A DNA stretch of 64,000 nt, from contig CP154954.1 in NCBI GenBank assembly GCA_039621445.1, positions 30,384,395 through 30,448,394 on the forward strand, written 5' to 3'. Origin of the DNA: Euglena gracilis (lineage: Eukaryota > Euglenida > Euglenophyceae > Euglenales). Positions within the stretch are counted from its first letter, which is position 1; each line of letters opens with the position of its first letter. Shown piece by piece: positions 45,084 through 56,594 of this stretch. The translations under genes were made by a program, and so were the position numbers. Below the pieces are notes generated by a model. That model did no database searches and was not told where the DNA came from. It saw only the letters and a list, made by a program, of their open reading frames with translations.

Positions 45084-46420
45084 CAGGGTTGCATATAGGA
45101 ATATAGGGATATAGGAGATATAGGTATAGGTATAGGTATAGGTTTTTCTACCTCCTATATCTCCTATATCTCCTATATGTCGTGACCAAAAACAATTTTT
45201 GGGGGGAACATGAACGACATTGCAAGGAATTGTTTGCCCGTGTTTTTGTTGGATGCTTTATCACTTGCACCCCAAGATCACACTCTCGGAATGAACCCCT
45301 TTTGTGACAATATTATTCTTACCGTTGACCCAAATTTGTATTGGCAAAGCAAACATCATGTTGCCCAAGAATTGGCTGAATTTGCCTTTTTTTTTTTCAC
45401 CATCGCGGTCACTGAAGCGGCCGTGGAGCGCACTGCAAAAAGTGTGCAAAAAAATCCTGCAAACTCCAATCCGGAATTTGTTGAATGAGAAAGTGGTGCA
45501 AGCAGCACTTTTTATGAAGTTCAACTTGCTGAATTTTGGTGATGAGGGCCATTCCTCCCGCCCTGAGGGAGCCCAAAAAGTTTTTTTATCACGAAGATAT
45601 TTCTTTTGAAGCAAGGCTGGATTGAGGTTGAGGTATTGAGGTTGAGGTTGAGGTTGAGGTTGAGGTTGAGGTTGAGGTTTTCCAACCTCCATCTTTCCTC
45701 AATGTCACCTCAATGCCAAAATCCAAAGGAAAACGACTCAACAAAGAGAATTGAAAAAAAGAGTGTTACAAAGAGAGGCAAATTACCTGGATTTTTTCAA
45801 AAATTGGGCAATTGATCACTTATTTCAAGTTTTTTTGTCGGCACCCCACTATTTTTTCTTGTTTCCACCCACACATGTTGTAAATTGACATAAAAGCTGT
45901 CAAACTTGCCTTTGAAGGTTTTAGAAGAGGAGATGTTCCAATCCATGCTTTTTGTGAGTTCATTTTTTTGAATTTTGGACATTGAGGTGACATTGAGGTT
46001 GAGGTTGAGGTTGAGGTCGTTGACATTGAGGTTGAACTTTTTTTGAAATCCTCAACCTCAATCCCGCCCTGTTTGAAGACAATCCCTCCTGGGAGCCTTC
46101 TGACCTTACTGCCGATGTTGTCTCACCGTTTTGGCACTTCTGACCCCCAAAACAGTCGTTTGTGCCGGTGATCCGATGAACAAGGAAGAAGAGCCATCAT
46201 TTTCACTTCCTGTGCTCTTTCCTTGGCTCCTGAAGGCATTTATGTGTGCGAAGGTTTTGCACACATAAATGCCTTCAGGAACCAAGGAAAGAGACGTATA
46301 AGTGACATATAAGTGACATATTTGGAGACATATAAATGACATATAGGTATAGGTATAGGTATAGGTTGTCGACATATAGGTATAGGTCTTTTGCCAAACC
46401 TATACCTATATGCAACCCTG
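45084..46420. mobile_element. Element with CAGGGTTGCATATAGG ends built of microsatellites
   Basis: 1,337 bp with inverted ends CAGGGTTGCATATAGG and CCTATATGCAACCCTG. Just inside are (TATAGG) arrays at 45,090-45,180 and 46,305-46,405, each followed by its own inverted complement. (TTGAGG) arrays at 45,620-45,720 and 45,985-46,070 are built the same way. A further inverted pair around GCATTTATGTGTGCGAAGG lies at 46,200-46,290. No clear target duplication is present, and no domain is seen in the open frames. The end sequence resembles hAT ends, but that is weak evidence. Confidence 0.75.
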
Positions 46421-47923
46421 CACCTGGGATTTCATATTATGCATGAATATCTGCGCACATACCTGTAAACATTGAAGGTGGCATAATTGCCGTCCCATCC
46501 CTATTCTTTAATGTGGTCAATGTCACAGTTATGCGCTTGTGATCATCAGACCATACTTGCAGTTAGTGTGACCGGAAAAATTGTTTCCGTGCGCCGCGAC
46601 CACCGCGGAAATTTTTTTTTGTAACTGGCAGTGCCGCGGCAAAAAATTTTCTGTGCGCCGCGAATGCCGCGGCACTGGTTTATGTGTGCGCCGCGACCGC
46701 CGCGGAAACTTTTGAAGTTTGTGCCGTGACCACCGCGGCAATTGTCTTTTTAAATTGTGTCCCACATATACTTCCTTTCGGCCCCATCCCTTGCCTGGCC
46801 TCTTTGATATTTTCTCGACCATGGCCGAGAAGGGTATTTGGCGGCAGGGAGTGAATTTTTGTGCAAGTGTTCTTGTTTGTTTTCACAGATCAGCTTTCAC
46901 CATCCATCAATCTAATTGTTTTCCACCAAAAAGGGTGTTGTGTTGCTGCCAATACGTTCTTGAGCTCCGGGCAGAAAATTTTTTGTGCCGCAACCACCTT
47001 GCGCCGCGACCACCGCGGAAAAGAATTTTTTGCGCCGCGGCATGAGCGCCGCGGCGCACTAACTACAAGTATGCATCAGACCCTGCCTTCAACACCGTTC
47101 CCTCGCCATCCGGGTCGTCCAGCACTTTTCCTGAGAGAGCAAAGTGCAACAAAAGTGTGGAGATTTGCAAGTATACCAGTTTGGGGTTCCTTCCACGTTG
47201 GGGTTTGGTCCCAGTTCACCATGACACAATTATCCCCAAGTAATTTCTGCACATTGATGATGTACCTGCGAAATCGGTCCATTTTCTGGAGCAGGTTGGT
47301 TGGGATCTTTTTCTTCAGTGACGTCACAGACTTTAGACGTAGCCCCCACCTCAGTCGAAATCTTCTCACCCAGTCGTCACTTACCTTGAATCGTTCCGTC
47401 ACAGGAACTGTTTGTATTGTTTCAACTGCTTGCAACCGGAGCATATACGTTGTTACTTTCAGACCTTGCACACGTCGAGCTCCCATTTCCAGATCTCACT
47501 TTCGACTTTTTCAAACGGCGAAGCACGTCCCGCACCAGGTCGCTCAGTATCCCTTTTCATGCCCAAATAAAATAAGTGTGCCTCATTTCGCCTCCTCTCG
47601 GCTTTCAGAATGGGATCTTCGGTTGGGGGCCCCTGAGAACTCCCTCGGGCCAACCATTTGCGGAAGTGCTGTGCGCTCAACTGTTCTTCTCCAGTTCTTT
47701 TGACCCATTTGGCAACAAATGCAGTCTGACTCATTTGCTTGTGCTTCAAAATCTTCCCCCCAGCATCAGTGACATGTACACGTTCCTTGTAATCTTTCAA
47801 GATGGCAGCGACAAACCCAGCATTGTGCATACAATACTTTCCACTGTTCCGCTGACCTACATTGCGGGCACCAGATGTGCCTCGCTTCTTGTTCACAGCC
47901 TTCATACTTGGCTTCACGGGCAT
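46421..47923 (-). pseudogene. pogo/Tc5-type (CENP-B-like) transposase, broken
   Basis: The - strand has an N-terminal frame at 47,459-47,923 (basic, ending SEIWKWELDVCK). It continues after a frameshift near 47,470 as 47,083-47,486. That part holds a CENP-B/Tc5-type helix-turn-helix (FKVSDDWVRRFRLRWGLR) and then CVMVNWDQTPTW, the place of the first catalytic Asp of the DDE domain. A MITE (46,552-47,073) interrupts the gene. Beyond it, at about 46,430-46,543, the DDE domain goes on with KRITVTLTTLKNRDGTAIMP. The rest is missing. DDE_1 transposases cut and paste their own element by its terminal repeats. This copy is inactive. Confidence 0.75.
46552..47073. mobile_element. hAT-like MITE rich in CCGCGG, 8-bp TSD
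   Basis: Inverted ends CATACTTGCAGTTAGTG and CACTAACTACAAGTATG, flanked by CATCAGAC (46,544-46,551 and 47,074-47,081). It contains repeated GCGCCGCGACCACCGCGG words followed by A- or T-runs. It interrupts the transposase gene. Confidence 0.88.
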
Positions 47924-49615
47924 AACAAAAGTACCTGCAGCGGGGGACCCGGGCGATTATTTCCCCCTGGTTTCCGGCTCCGTGGGGGGGGGGAATAATC
48001 AAAAAGGTACAGTAAATGCAGTATTTCGGGCTCATTACAGACGGCAAAGAGGGGGGAGTGGTCAGCGTTCGGCGGGAACGCTGTAAAAAGGACCCAACGG
48101 GTGCCGCTCTACAACAGAAGGCGCAAAATATTTCAAAAAATGCGGGAGCACCCCTTTGTCCGACTCTTCAAAGTGGCACACCGCGTCAGGGGTCGTAGGA
48201 ACCCGGTCGGTGGGCAAAGGAGGGGGTACATGAGCCCTGGGTGTTCACATGTCAGTGGGGGGGGTTGTACACGCCACCCAACCCACAACCCCTGACCAGG
48301 GGGTGATCGGACGCTGTGTCAAAAAACAACCCAATTTTCAAAGCCATCTTCAACCCCGACCAGGAGGGTGGTCGTATGTACCCCCGAAACTGTGACCCCC
48401 AACTGGGGGGTGGTCATTGTTCATGGGTGGTTGGTGGGCAAAGGAAGGAGGTATGGGGGCTGTGGTGAGTTGGGTGGGATGACATTGGAACCTTCAAGAA
48501 AATTATGGATGACTGCAGAAAAGCTCATACTGAGAACACATTTCCGCCAAAGAGGAAAAATTCACCTCAGGCTCAAAGTGCCAATTTTTTCCAAGTTGGA
48601 AAAAAATTCCCAGCAGAACTGGGGGGAGGGGCAAACTTGGCACGAAGGGTCCCCCTTGGGGACCAAAAAAAATTCCAGGGGAGCCGAGGGAAAAGTTTGG
48701 CGTAGAAATTGGCACCCCCCCCCAGAAAATTTGGAAAGCTGGCGGGGGGGGGGACTCCACCCCACATCGGTCCTTTAGGAAATTTAAAAAAAAACTCCGC
48801 TGTTCCAGCACAGTCAAGGACAAAAAACCAAGGAAGTGGGCAAGAAAAATTGGTATTTTTCGGCAAGAAGAGGTCGACACCAGGAAAAAAATGAGCCCTG
48901 GCATCCTTGGACCATCGTCCATCCACCCAAATCATCAAAAAATGTACATTTCAACTTTTGAGTTTTTGACCCCGTTCAAGTCCTAGTCCAGCCCTTGGTC
49001 GGCAGAAAGGGGGGGGGGCAGTCCTTAAGAAAACAAAAAAAAAACGTTCCTGACCCTTCCGGTTTCAAAGGACCGCCCTGCCCCCCCCCACACAGTTCTG
49101 TACAGCCCCTAGCAAATTCCGCCAAAAATCAAAAAAAATACACAAATGCAGAAAAGGCGCTTGTGCCCCCCTGCCTTGAGACCCATTTGAGGAATTGTCA
49201 GAACGCATTGCATCATCCATTGGGTGGATCTCAAGGAATCATTATTTTTCATTAAATTATTTTTCACGGCGGGAGGGGTCCCAACTCAGCCCACCCCACT
49301 CACGGTGGATGGGGGTCCCTCTTTTTTTCAGTGCGAAGAACTAACATTTTTGGGACAAAATTGACCCCCCGAATCCCCTGTCCCACCCCAGGGGCAGGTT
49401 TGGTGCCAACCCCTCCAGGTCCTAAAAAAAAGCATCTCACACCTCATCCATTTGATATTATGCATTTGAACCAATTTCTGAAAAGGGGTCGGACCAAAAT
49501 GAGTTCCATCTGTTTCAACGAAACCCAAGTTAACAAAAGTGCTGGGGGGATCGCTGGGGGAGGACCTGAACCAAAGCCTCACAAAATAAAGAATCACCAA
49601 GGTGAGTGGATGTTT

Positions 49616-50370
49616 TGTTCAAAAAAGAACCCAACATTACACCACTTCTCAGACGCTCAATCCACCTCCATCATTTGCGGTGAAAGGATGAAATGTGACA
49701 GCACAGGAACACGCAAGGGAGGCACAGAGGTTGTGTGAAGCATGAGTTGGCTTATCGACTGCCCCCCCCCATTTGGTTGATTATGTGACAGGTTTGGGAG
49801 GTGTCCCAGTGGTGATGCCTTCACCTGGGAATTTACAGCTGGAGGTCTCGGGGGAGGGCCTAGCCCCCTTGGGGGGGGGGGTAGGGCCCAGTCCCCCCTG
49901 ATGGAGGAGTCTTTCACCTGTCGTTTTGGCTGCCCGACCCCTGTCAAAGTACCAAGATGTGGTATCATCAAGCCCTGTAGGTGGGGGGGGGGGCTTCAAA
50001 CGTGGCAAAGCGAGGTGGCGCCACGATTCCTATGCAGTGCCGGAATCGGTGGTACGGCAAGCAATCCTTAACTTAACGTGGATGCCTTCAATGAGGAGAC
50101 CACGGCCCGATTGATGAAATGACCCTCCATGGTCCGGGTCCAGATAATGAATTTTTTTCAAGATAAAAAATCTTCAAAAACCTCTGGTTTTTTTTAGATT
50201 TTCAGAAAAGCGAGGTTTCCTTCTGCCAGAGAAAACAAATTTCACAAAAAAAAATCCGAAAAGGGGTAGGGGGGTATCCGAGACCCTTTTTCTCGACCCC
50301 CCTAAACGACCCTCCCCTAAGTGACCCTCCGGGGTCCTAGCCGGGACCAAAGGGGGGTCATTCAGGGGGG
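49616..50370 (+). repeat. Triplicated segment, copy 3
   Basis: Direct copy of 932-1,690 with scattered differences, beginning exactly where inverted repeat 2 ends and stopping at GGGGTCATTCAGGGGGG. Confidence 0.88.
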
Positions 50371-50640
50371 GTAATGGTACACCCAGATACCACCTCCCCC
50401 CCCCTAATTGACCATGGGACCTCTCCACGGGACCCCCCTTTTGGTCAATTAGGGTGGGGTTCAATTAGGGGGGGGGGCGTCAATTAGGGGGGGGTACTGT
50501 CAATTAGGGGGTGCTTCGGCACAAAATCCCCCCAGGCAGTCAATTAGGGGGGGGGGGGCGAAAAAAATTTCCCCGGGGCGTTTGGTCAATTTGGGGGGGG
50601 TCAATTAGGGGGGGGGGTGGTAGGTGGCGAGAGTCATCAG
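50360..50640. repeat. TCAATTAG plus G-run array
   Basis: At least six copies of GTCAATTAG followed by runs of 6-11 G, with two copies in inverted form around 50,390-50,450. This is the upstream boundary of the uL29m gene. Confidence 0.9.
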
Positions 50641-50797
50641 CCCCCTTGGTGAGTGTGCATAGGTGTGTTTTGTGCTCCTTGTGGTTTATTGTTGTGAGGA
50701 AGAGCCGAAGCGTGACAGGGTCCGACCTCCGGCGCCCTTCGCCTGATTGTTGTGAAGGACCGCGGACCCGGAGATCTCTTTTGCGCCGCGTGCGAAA

Positions 50798-53700
50798 ATG
50801 GTAGCACTTACCGCCCGGGAGGCGCAAAAAGCCACGTCCGTGACAAACGCCCAGAAAGTGTCATTTTTGGCTCCGGTAGGCCCGTTCCGGGGTCCTAGGT
50901 CTGGATAGCCAGGGGCCTCGTTTGTTGCTTTGATTCACCGAGAGTTTGTGATTTTGAGTGTGTTTTTTTTCCCTCCTGCAGTTTCATGTCTGCATTTAGA
51001 TGCACTCGTCTCTTACGGAATGGAGACCCAATGCCTGGGATTTTGCAATTTGTTGACCGAAAGGTTCTTCGAGGCAAGAAGCCAATTGAGGCCGGTCGAG
51101 GATGGAGTGATGCCGAACTTCGGAAGGTGTTAGTGCTGCCAATGTGACTGTGAATCCGAATGTGATACCCTCCCTCCCCCCTCAAAGTGTCCCCAAAGTG
51201 ACCAAAAATATTGGCAAGTTTTGGTTCCCCCCCCTCAAAGTGACCATTTTCCTTCTGTGCCAAAGGCGCCAAAGGCCGAAATTTGACCCCCCCCCAAAGT
51301 TTCCCCCCCACCAGAGTGGCCATTTTGGTGAGGGTATTTGACATCATCTTTGGTGCTGCGACAATCACCGTGTCTTTTTGTCTTGGAGAAAAAAGTGGGG
51401 GAAAAATGGCTGTGGCATTTTTTTTTGCTTTCAATTTTGCCAACTCCCCAAATAATAATCCCCCCAAAGCCACCCTTGGGCCCAAGGGACGGCGAAAAGG
51501 GCATTTTTCGACGTTTTGGGTGGATGGGCAATGGTCCGAGGATGCCAGAAATAACTTTTTTACTCGGAAGTCGACCCATTTTTGCCCAAATATGGACATT
51601 TTTCGACAAAATATTCCCCAAGGATTTTCCATTGAATGTGTTTTGATGGGAAGTTTTTTTACCCCGTTAAGCCCTTCAAGGACCGTGTAAAGCATATTTG
51701 CATATGTGCTCTTGACAATTGGCGGAAATTCAAAGGATTGTTTTTTTGTTGCATGTATTTTTTTTGGAAAAATCAGTTACCATTGACTTTGAGACCAAGT
51801 AAAGTGGATGTTTCCATAGTTCTGACATTTTTTTTGCCTTAACACCCTCAACCCCCCTCAAAGTGCCCCCCCCCCCCAAAGTGGCCAAAATTTTTTGGCA
51901 AATTCTGGTTTACCCCCCTCAAAGTGACCATTTTTCTTCGGTGCCAAAGGCGCTGAAGGCCAAAAATTTGACCCCCCGAAAGTGTCACCCCCACCAGAGT
52001 GGCCATTTTGGGGTCCCACAATGGCTGGAGGGTGGCCACTTTGAGGGGGTGTGAAGGTATCCAAAGGGCTTGAGCAGCTGAAGTGTGGGCGTGTTTTCAA
52101 TTTTTCATTAAATTAATTTTAATGAAAATTGATTTTTCGCATTTGATCCGAAGAGAATTCGGGAGGATCAACACATTTCAGGAAGTGTTTTCACCTTCAA
52201 GAGATTGGTCGATCTCCTTTAATAAAAGTTCGGTAATGCATTTTCCAAGCAAGTGCCAGCCCATGTGGAGTGTGAAGTATTCCAACACTCCAGCTAGGGA
52301 TGTCTCATAAACATCATTATTCAGCCCATCATGCCAAGCAATGTGCCACACAATATTGGAGTCCGGGTGTAATTTCACCTGTTGGGCCTGAACCGACCAA
52401 CACCCAGATTTATTTAAGCAACCCCCAAATATAATTAACCCCCGAAATTGGTTGAATTGAAGGAAGCAGAAAATTCCTGAAGTTAAGGCTTTTGTGCCTA
52501 ATATTTTGCGGATGTGAATGCCAGATGGTACAATGCAGGGTTGACGTTTTTTTTGTCTTTTTTTTTTAAAAAAAAACAACATTTTTTTTTTAAAAAACGC
52601 CAAAAAAACATGTTTTTTTGAAAAAGCAAATTGACCTTTTTCCTTGCGAAATGGCCATTTTTTGAGGAAAAAAAATTTTGGGGTGGTTCGGGTCACGGGG
52701 GGGGGGGGTCACGGGGAACACCACATTTTCGGTGGCCAAATTAGGAATCACCGAAAACGAATTTTTGGGGAAAATCCTTAAATCAGGAATCCCCACACCT
52801 AAAATTAGGATTTTGACACCAAATTAGGCATCACGATTCCAAAATTTGCAAAATTTATGCCTCAAAATTAGGAATCTACCTGAATATTTTGTCAAATTAG
52901 GCACCACCGACCAAGTTTTTTCAGAAAAAAATTGGCCGAAAAGGGTCTTAGGTCGGGTCACGGGGGGGGGTCACGGGGGGGTCACGGGGGGAACACCCCT
53001 CTAAAGTCATTTTCTTTATATGTGAAAATATTTCCAAATCTGTGTTTTCTGGTGCAAAAAATCACGCTTTCAACATCCAAAAAAATGCATGCTGCAGAGA
53101 TAAAAAAAAATGAACTTTTTTCTTAAAAAAAAAACGTTTCAAAAATTTTTCCCCCAAACCCTCCATGACGTTTTTTTGTTTTTTTTAAAAAAAAACATGT
53201 TTTTTTTGTTTCAAAAAAAACAAGCCGTCGGCCTTGGTGCAATGCAGTTGTGCAGAATTCTGTGGCCTTGTGTGTGTTTTTTTTGTTCACTGCTAAATAC
53301 AAAGCCAAAGGGCGGTAAAGGTAAAGTACGGTTAGACTGTGGGTTGGACCAACCTTCCAACCAACCCTCTTAAACCTGCCTGTTTCACCATTAATTATTA
53401 ACACGCCGAGTGGTTTTGCTTAAATTCGGATTAAATGGCCAACAGAAAAATATGTCTCTTCTTGTTCAATTAAAGGGAGGAGGAGGTTATCAGAGCGAGA
53501 ATACACGCAACAACATAATAATATCCTCGAAGTCAGTAGAGACTCCGCTATTTTTGTTTGTTTAATCCTGCTTCGCTTTCATAATTTCCTGCATTTTCCC
53601 TCCTTTCAAGAAATGCATAGAGACATGAAAATCCTAAAGAAATCATTTAAAAGCTTTGGGAAAGTAAACGTTTTTGGCCCCACCAGGTGTCCAATGAAGA

Positions 53701-54936
53701 CCTGATCAAGTTGTACCAGCTCAGTTGGAAGGAGCGCAATATGTTGTGGACAATGCAAGCGTGGTATCGAAGCCGGGAGATGAATATGCCTCATGCTGGG
53801 CGCATCACAGAGGTGCAGCGTACCATCCACGCCATCCGCTACGTTTTGAAATATCGTTATGCCGAGGGGGTGGCATATGTTGTTTTTCATTGTGAGTTCC
53901 ATTGCTGTGGACCCTCCCTAAGGAAAATAGTCCTGCTCTGCGTTCAAAAATTTATTCCAGCGATTTCTAATGCCAAAATATTGGCACAGGGGGGGACACG
54001 CAAGCTGCATAATTTGCATTTTTTTGCATAATCCAATTGAAAATGAACATTGACTTTTTGAAATGTTGCATAATTTGCATTTTTTTTGCATCATGAAAAT
54101 TTTTGAAAAGTCGCATTTTTGCATTTTTTTTGCATATTTTTCGATTTTTTTTCAGGCATTTGCACAGGCAAAAAAGTCAAATTGCTCCACTGCCAGACAA
54201 CGGAAGTTGCATACTGCATGTTTCACATTAGCAAATTCACATTAGCAGTTGTTGTGCATAATGAAATATAAGTGGATGCAAATATATATGAACCACCATA
54301 TGATTTTGGAGTTTGCATCCACATTTTCCTTTGTTGCTGCATTTTTGGACCAGGTGAAATTTTTCTAAGTCCTCTCCAGTGGAAAAGTGTACAGTCACGA
54401 GGAGCTCCAAAGGGAACTTGCATATTTTTGCATTTTTTGCATTTTTTTGCAGCCTGAATTGGCAGCTTTGGGAAGCGTTACAAAAAATTTTGCAGCCCCA
54501 ATCAATTTGTCCAGTAGCTTTCATTTTCAGTTTTATTCATGAGCCCATCCAAAAATCCAATCTGTGTGGCGCAACCTCTTGGGGACAAAGCTGCCTGGCT
54601 GGCTTGTCCAACTGTCAGCTTTGCCTGCAAAACCACAGACAATCCCCATTCTTGGATCAACGCTCGCCTGAACACCCATGAAGGGGGGAGGGAAAAATTT
54701 TTCGGCTTTTGTCCAAATGTGGTGCCTGTTGATGGTTTTGGAGGTTTTCTGTTTGGGAGGCTTCCAAGAAGGCAGGAGGAGCTTTCGGTTGCTTCTGGCA
54801 GAAGTGGCAGGCCGTCCTCCAGACACACGATTTCATTGTTGACCCGGAAACGGGCGCGGTGACGAAGAGACTCAAGGCCAACAGTGCCTCCCCAGCTGGG
54901 GACGCCGTCGCACAGGGCGGGAGTCTGCAGGGGTAG
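50798..54936 (+). CDS. MRPL47: Mitochondrial large-subunit ribosomal protein uL29m (four exons)
   Basis: Exons are 50,798-50,898, 50,982-51,126, 53,687-53,869 and 54,802-54,936. All introns are GT...AG and the phases agree (2, 0, 0). They give 187 residues ending at TAG. The block GRGWSDAELRK, NEDLIKLYQLSWKERNMLWT and the helical tail RITEVQRTIHAIRYVLKYR match the MRP-L47 family (uL29m), which lies at the peptide exit of the mitoribosome. Exon 4 adds DFIVDPETGAVTKRLK and a Gly/Ala tail. The first ATG has an AAAATGG context. A second in-frame ATG at 50,986 starts MSAFRCTRLLRNG, which looks more like a mitochondrial presequence, so the start is uncertain. Intron 1 is 83 nt; intron 2 (2.56 kb) and intron 3 (0.93 kb) are filled with repeats. 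Confidence 0.85.
51170..51330. repeat. CTCAAAGTG/CACTTTGAG repeat in uL29m intron 2, copy 1
   Basis: CCCCCCTCAAAGTGACCATT and the phrase GTGCCAAAGGCGC match 51,845-52,040 in direct orientation. The stretch between (51,400-51,840) includes a diverged copy of 38,700-38,800 around GGTGGATGGGCAATGGTCC; no gene is seen there. Confidence 0.8.
51845..52040. repeat. CTCAAAGTG repeat in uL29m intron 2, copy 2
   Basis: Direct copy of 51,170-51,330 with C-runs of different length. Confidence 0.8.
52178..52376 (-). other. Exon-like module VKLHPDSNIVW (antisense in uL29m intron 2)
   Basis: The - strand reads QVKLHPDSNIVWHIAW, then HDGLNNDVYETSL, FTLHMGWHLLGKC and a stop. It is preceded by CAACAG, like a splice acceptor. 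A diverged copy lies at 57,712-57,930 (+). I do not recognise the protein family. It may be an exon of an unknown gene or a repeat that happens to be open. Confidence 0.45.
52539..53239. mobile_element. Dispersed element with A/T homopolymer hairpins, copy 2
   Basis: 701 bp, flanked by the 8-bp repeat CAATGCAG (52,531-52,538 and 53,240-53,247). It matches 35,934-36,618. It sits in intron 2 of the uL29m gene. The ends hold poly-T/poly-A hairpins around ACATGTT; the middle holds GGGTCACGGGG runs. Confidence 0.8.
53980..54470. repeat. GCATTTTTTTGCAT words in uL29m intron 3
   Basis: Several copies of CATTTTTTTGCATAAT-like words at 54,010-54,140 and 54,420-54,450. No gene is seen. Confidence 0.6.
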
Positions 54937-56594
54937 GTGGACGGCATTTTTGCCACCTCTGCTTCATCATTTGCATCTGCTTGCGTGTGCGTGGCTGTTA
55001 TATTTTTTTTTCCATTTTTTTTGTATTCCAAACTGAGGTGGGGATGAGCCTGGCTGCCATTCTTCTCCATTTAGATTCTTACAGTCAATTTGTATTTTTG
55101 GATATTGCAATCCTTCATCCGCTCCTTGGCTTTTAAGTTTCAAAAAGTCCTGAAGAGTCAAAGTGGAAGATGTTGTTTTCTTTGTCCAAGGCATCCACAG
55201 ACCAAGGTTAACTTTTTTTGCAATAATGAAGGGGTTGATTTAACATCTAGGAATCCAGGAACATGAGAAAAATTTTTGGAGGTGATTCAGACGGGGGGTC
55301 CCGCCCCCACCCTCCCAACCCAGTGCCCCCCCTGCAGGGATCCTCTAAAAATCGGGCTGTCTGAGAGTACCCGTGCCTAGGCCCGGCCCAGGAACCCCCG
55401 GCCCTAGAACCACCCACCCGGGGGTCTTTCGAGTCAAAAAGAAGCCTGAGCACTGACCTCCTGAAAACCTGACCCTCAGCTCTTGGCCCAGGGTTGCAGA
55501 CCTCGGCTATTGTGAATTTTTTCCAAGAAATTTGCTTTTCTCAAAGGTTGCCAATTTCGGTGCTTTTCCGCTGGTGCCGTTGGGATCAAGACGTCACTCA
55601 ATGGGAGGGGAACGCAAGGGTCCAGCCAGTCAATGGCCTTTTTCCAGTCCTGGGCCCCAACCCTACCCTACATTTGCATTTGATTTTTGTCCAGCCGTCT
55701 GGATGATAATATGTTTTTGCTTTTAATGCAAAATGGACACATTAAATAATGGGCAGGAAAAGGGCTGCTATTTGTTGACTGCTCCGATGAAGAACCAAGA
55801 GAAAGAGCCAAGCAAGTTTTTTTTTGTTCGAGAGTTTTGCACATCGGCGGACCCAATGCTAAACCGATCGAATCAGACAAAGATGATCATCGTGCAGATT
55901 TTGTCCAAAGGGCATGGCAAAAGATGATGGGAGGGCACACTATCTTGTTGTTTTTTTATTGGGAGTTGGATATTCTCCACACAGTTTCTGCGAATGATGT
56001 GGCAAGCTTATTGCAACCTGATTGTGCCTGAGGGATTTTTGAGCAAGGCCATTTGTTTTTTTTCCCACCCAGGCAATGCTTATGCTTTGCCCCCATGGCA
56101 CCCTCGGGGGGCTTCATATTTCGGTGGCAAATTTAAACCCCCGGGGGTCCTAGTATTTGTGGGAGGACCAAATATTTGGAGCAGGGGTTTTCTTAAAAGG
56201 CCCCTAAGTCCCATGAGCTGGCCGGAAGAGTTTCTGGCTGGGGCAAAGCTGAAAACCTCCAATTTTTGGCTGAAAAAAATGCAACCCAGCTGGATTTTGG
56301 CTTTTTTTGCCTGCTTTGTTGGGGGTACCCACTGGCCTAGCTGCCTGCCAACCGGTCCCCCTGACCCCTGGGGGTCCGAACCTTTTTTTCAGGAAAAATG
56401 AGAGGTGCACAAAATAATTTTTAAACCCAAATGCAAAGCCAAATGTAAAGGCAGGGGGGGCTTCATGGGTTGCCCAATGCTCTGCACCAACAGTCAAGCC
56501 TCCATCCAGGTTGATCAGTGCCAGGGGTGTTCGTTTGGCCTTTGGTCTTGGGGCAGGACCCCGGTCTCTCCCGTCCTCTGTCGCAGCCTCTCCC
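54937..56594. other. Intergenic stretch, no gene supported
   Basis: Lies between the uL29m stop and the next candidate exon. A C-rich piece at 55,290-55,430 and an open stretch at 55,837-55,930 (IGGPNAKPIESDKDDHRAD) were noted, but neither has splice sites or homology that I can defend. Confidence 0.4.

Larger units (their letters stand above)
43560..49615. repeat. Right arm of inverted repeat 2
   Basis: Reverse complement of the left arm, but longer because of the MULE-like element (43,807-44,252) and a complex block (45,084-48,010) that replaces 286 bp of the left arm. The outer edge is at GTGGATGTTT (49,615), where sequence from the triplicated segment begins. No host gene is seen apart from the transposase remnant. 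Confidence 0.92.

Noticed and set aside
45620-46070. TTGAGG arrays as interstitial telomere repeats
   Set aside because: The unit does not match known telomere repeats, and the arrays come in inverted pairs inside an element.
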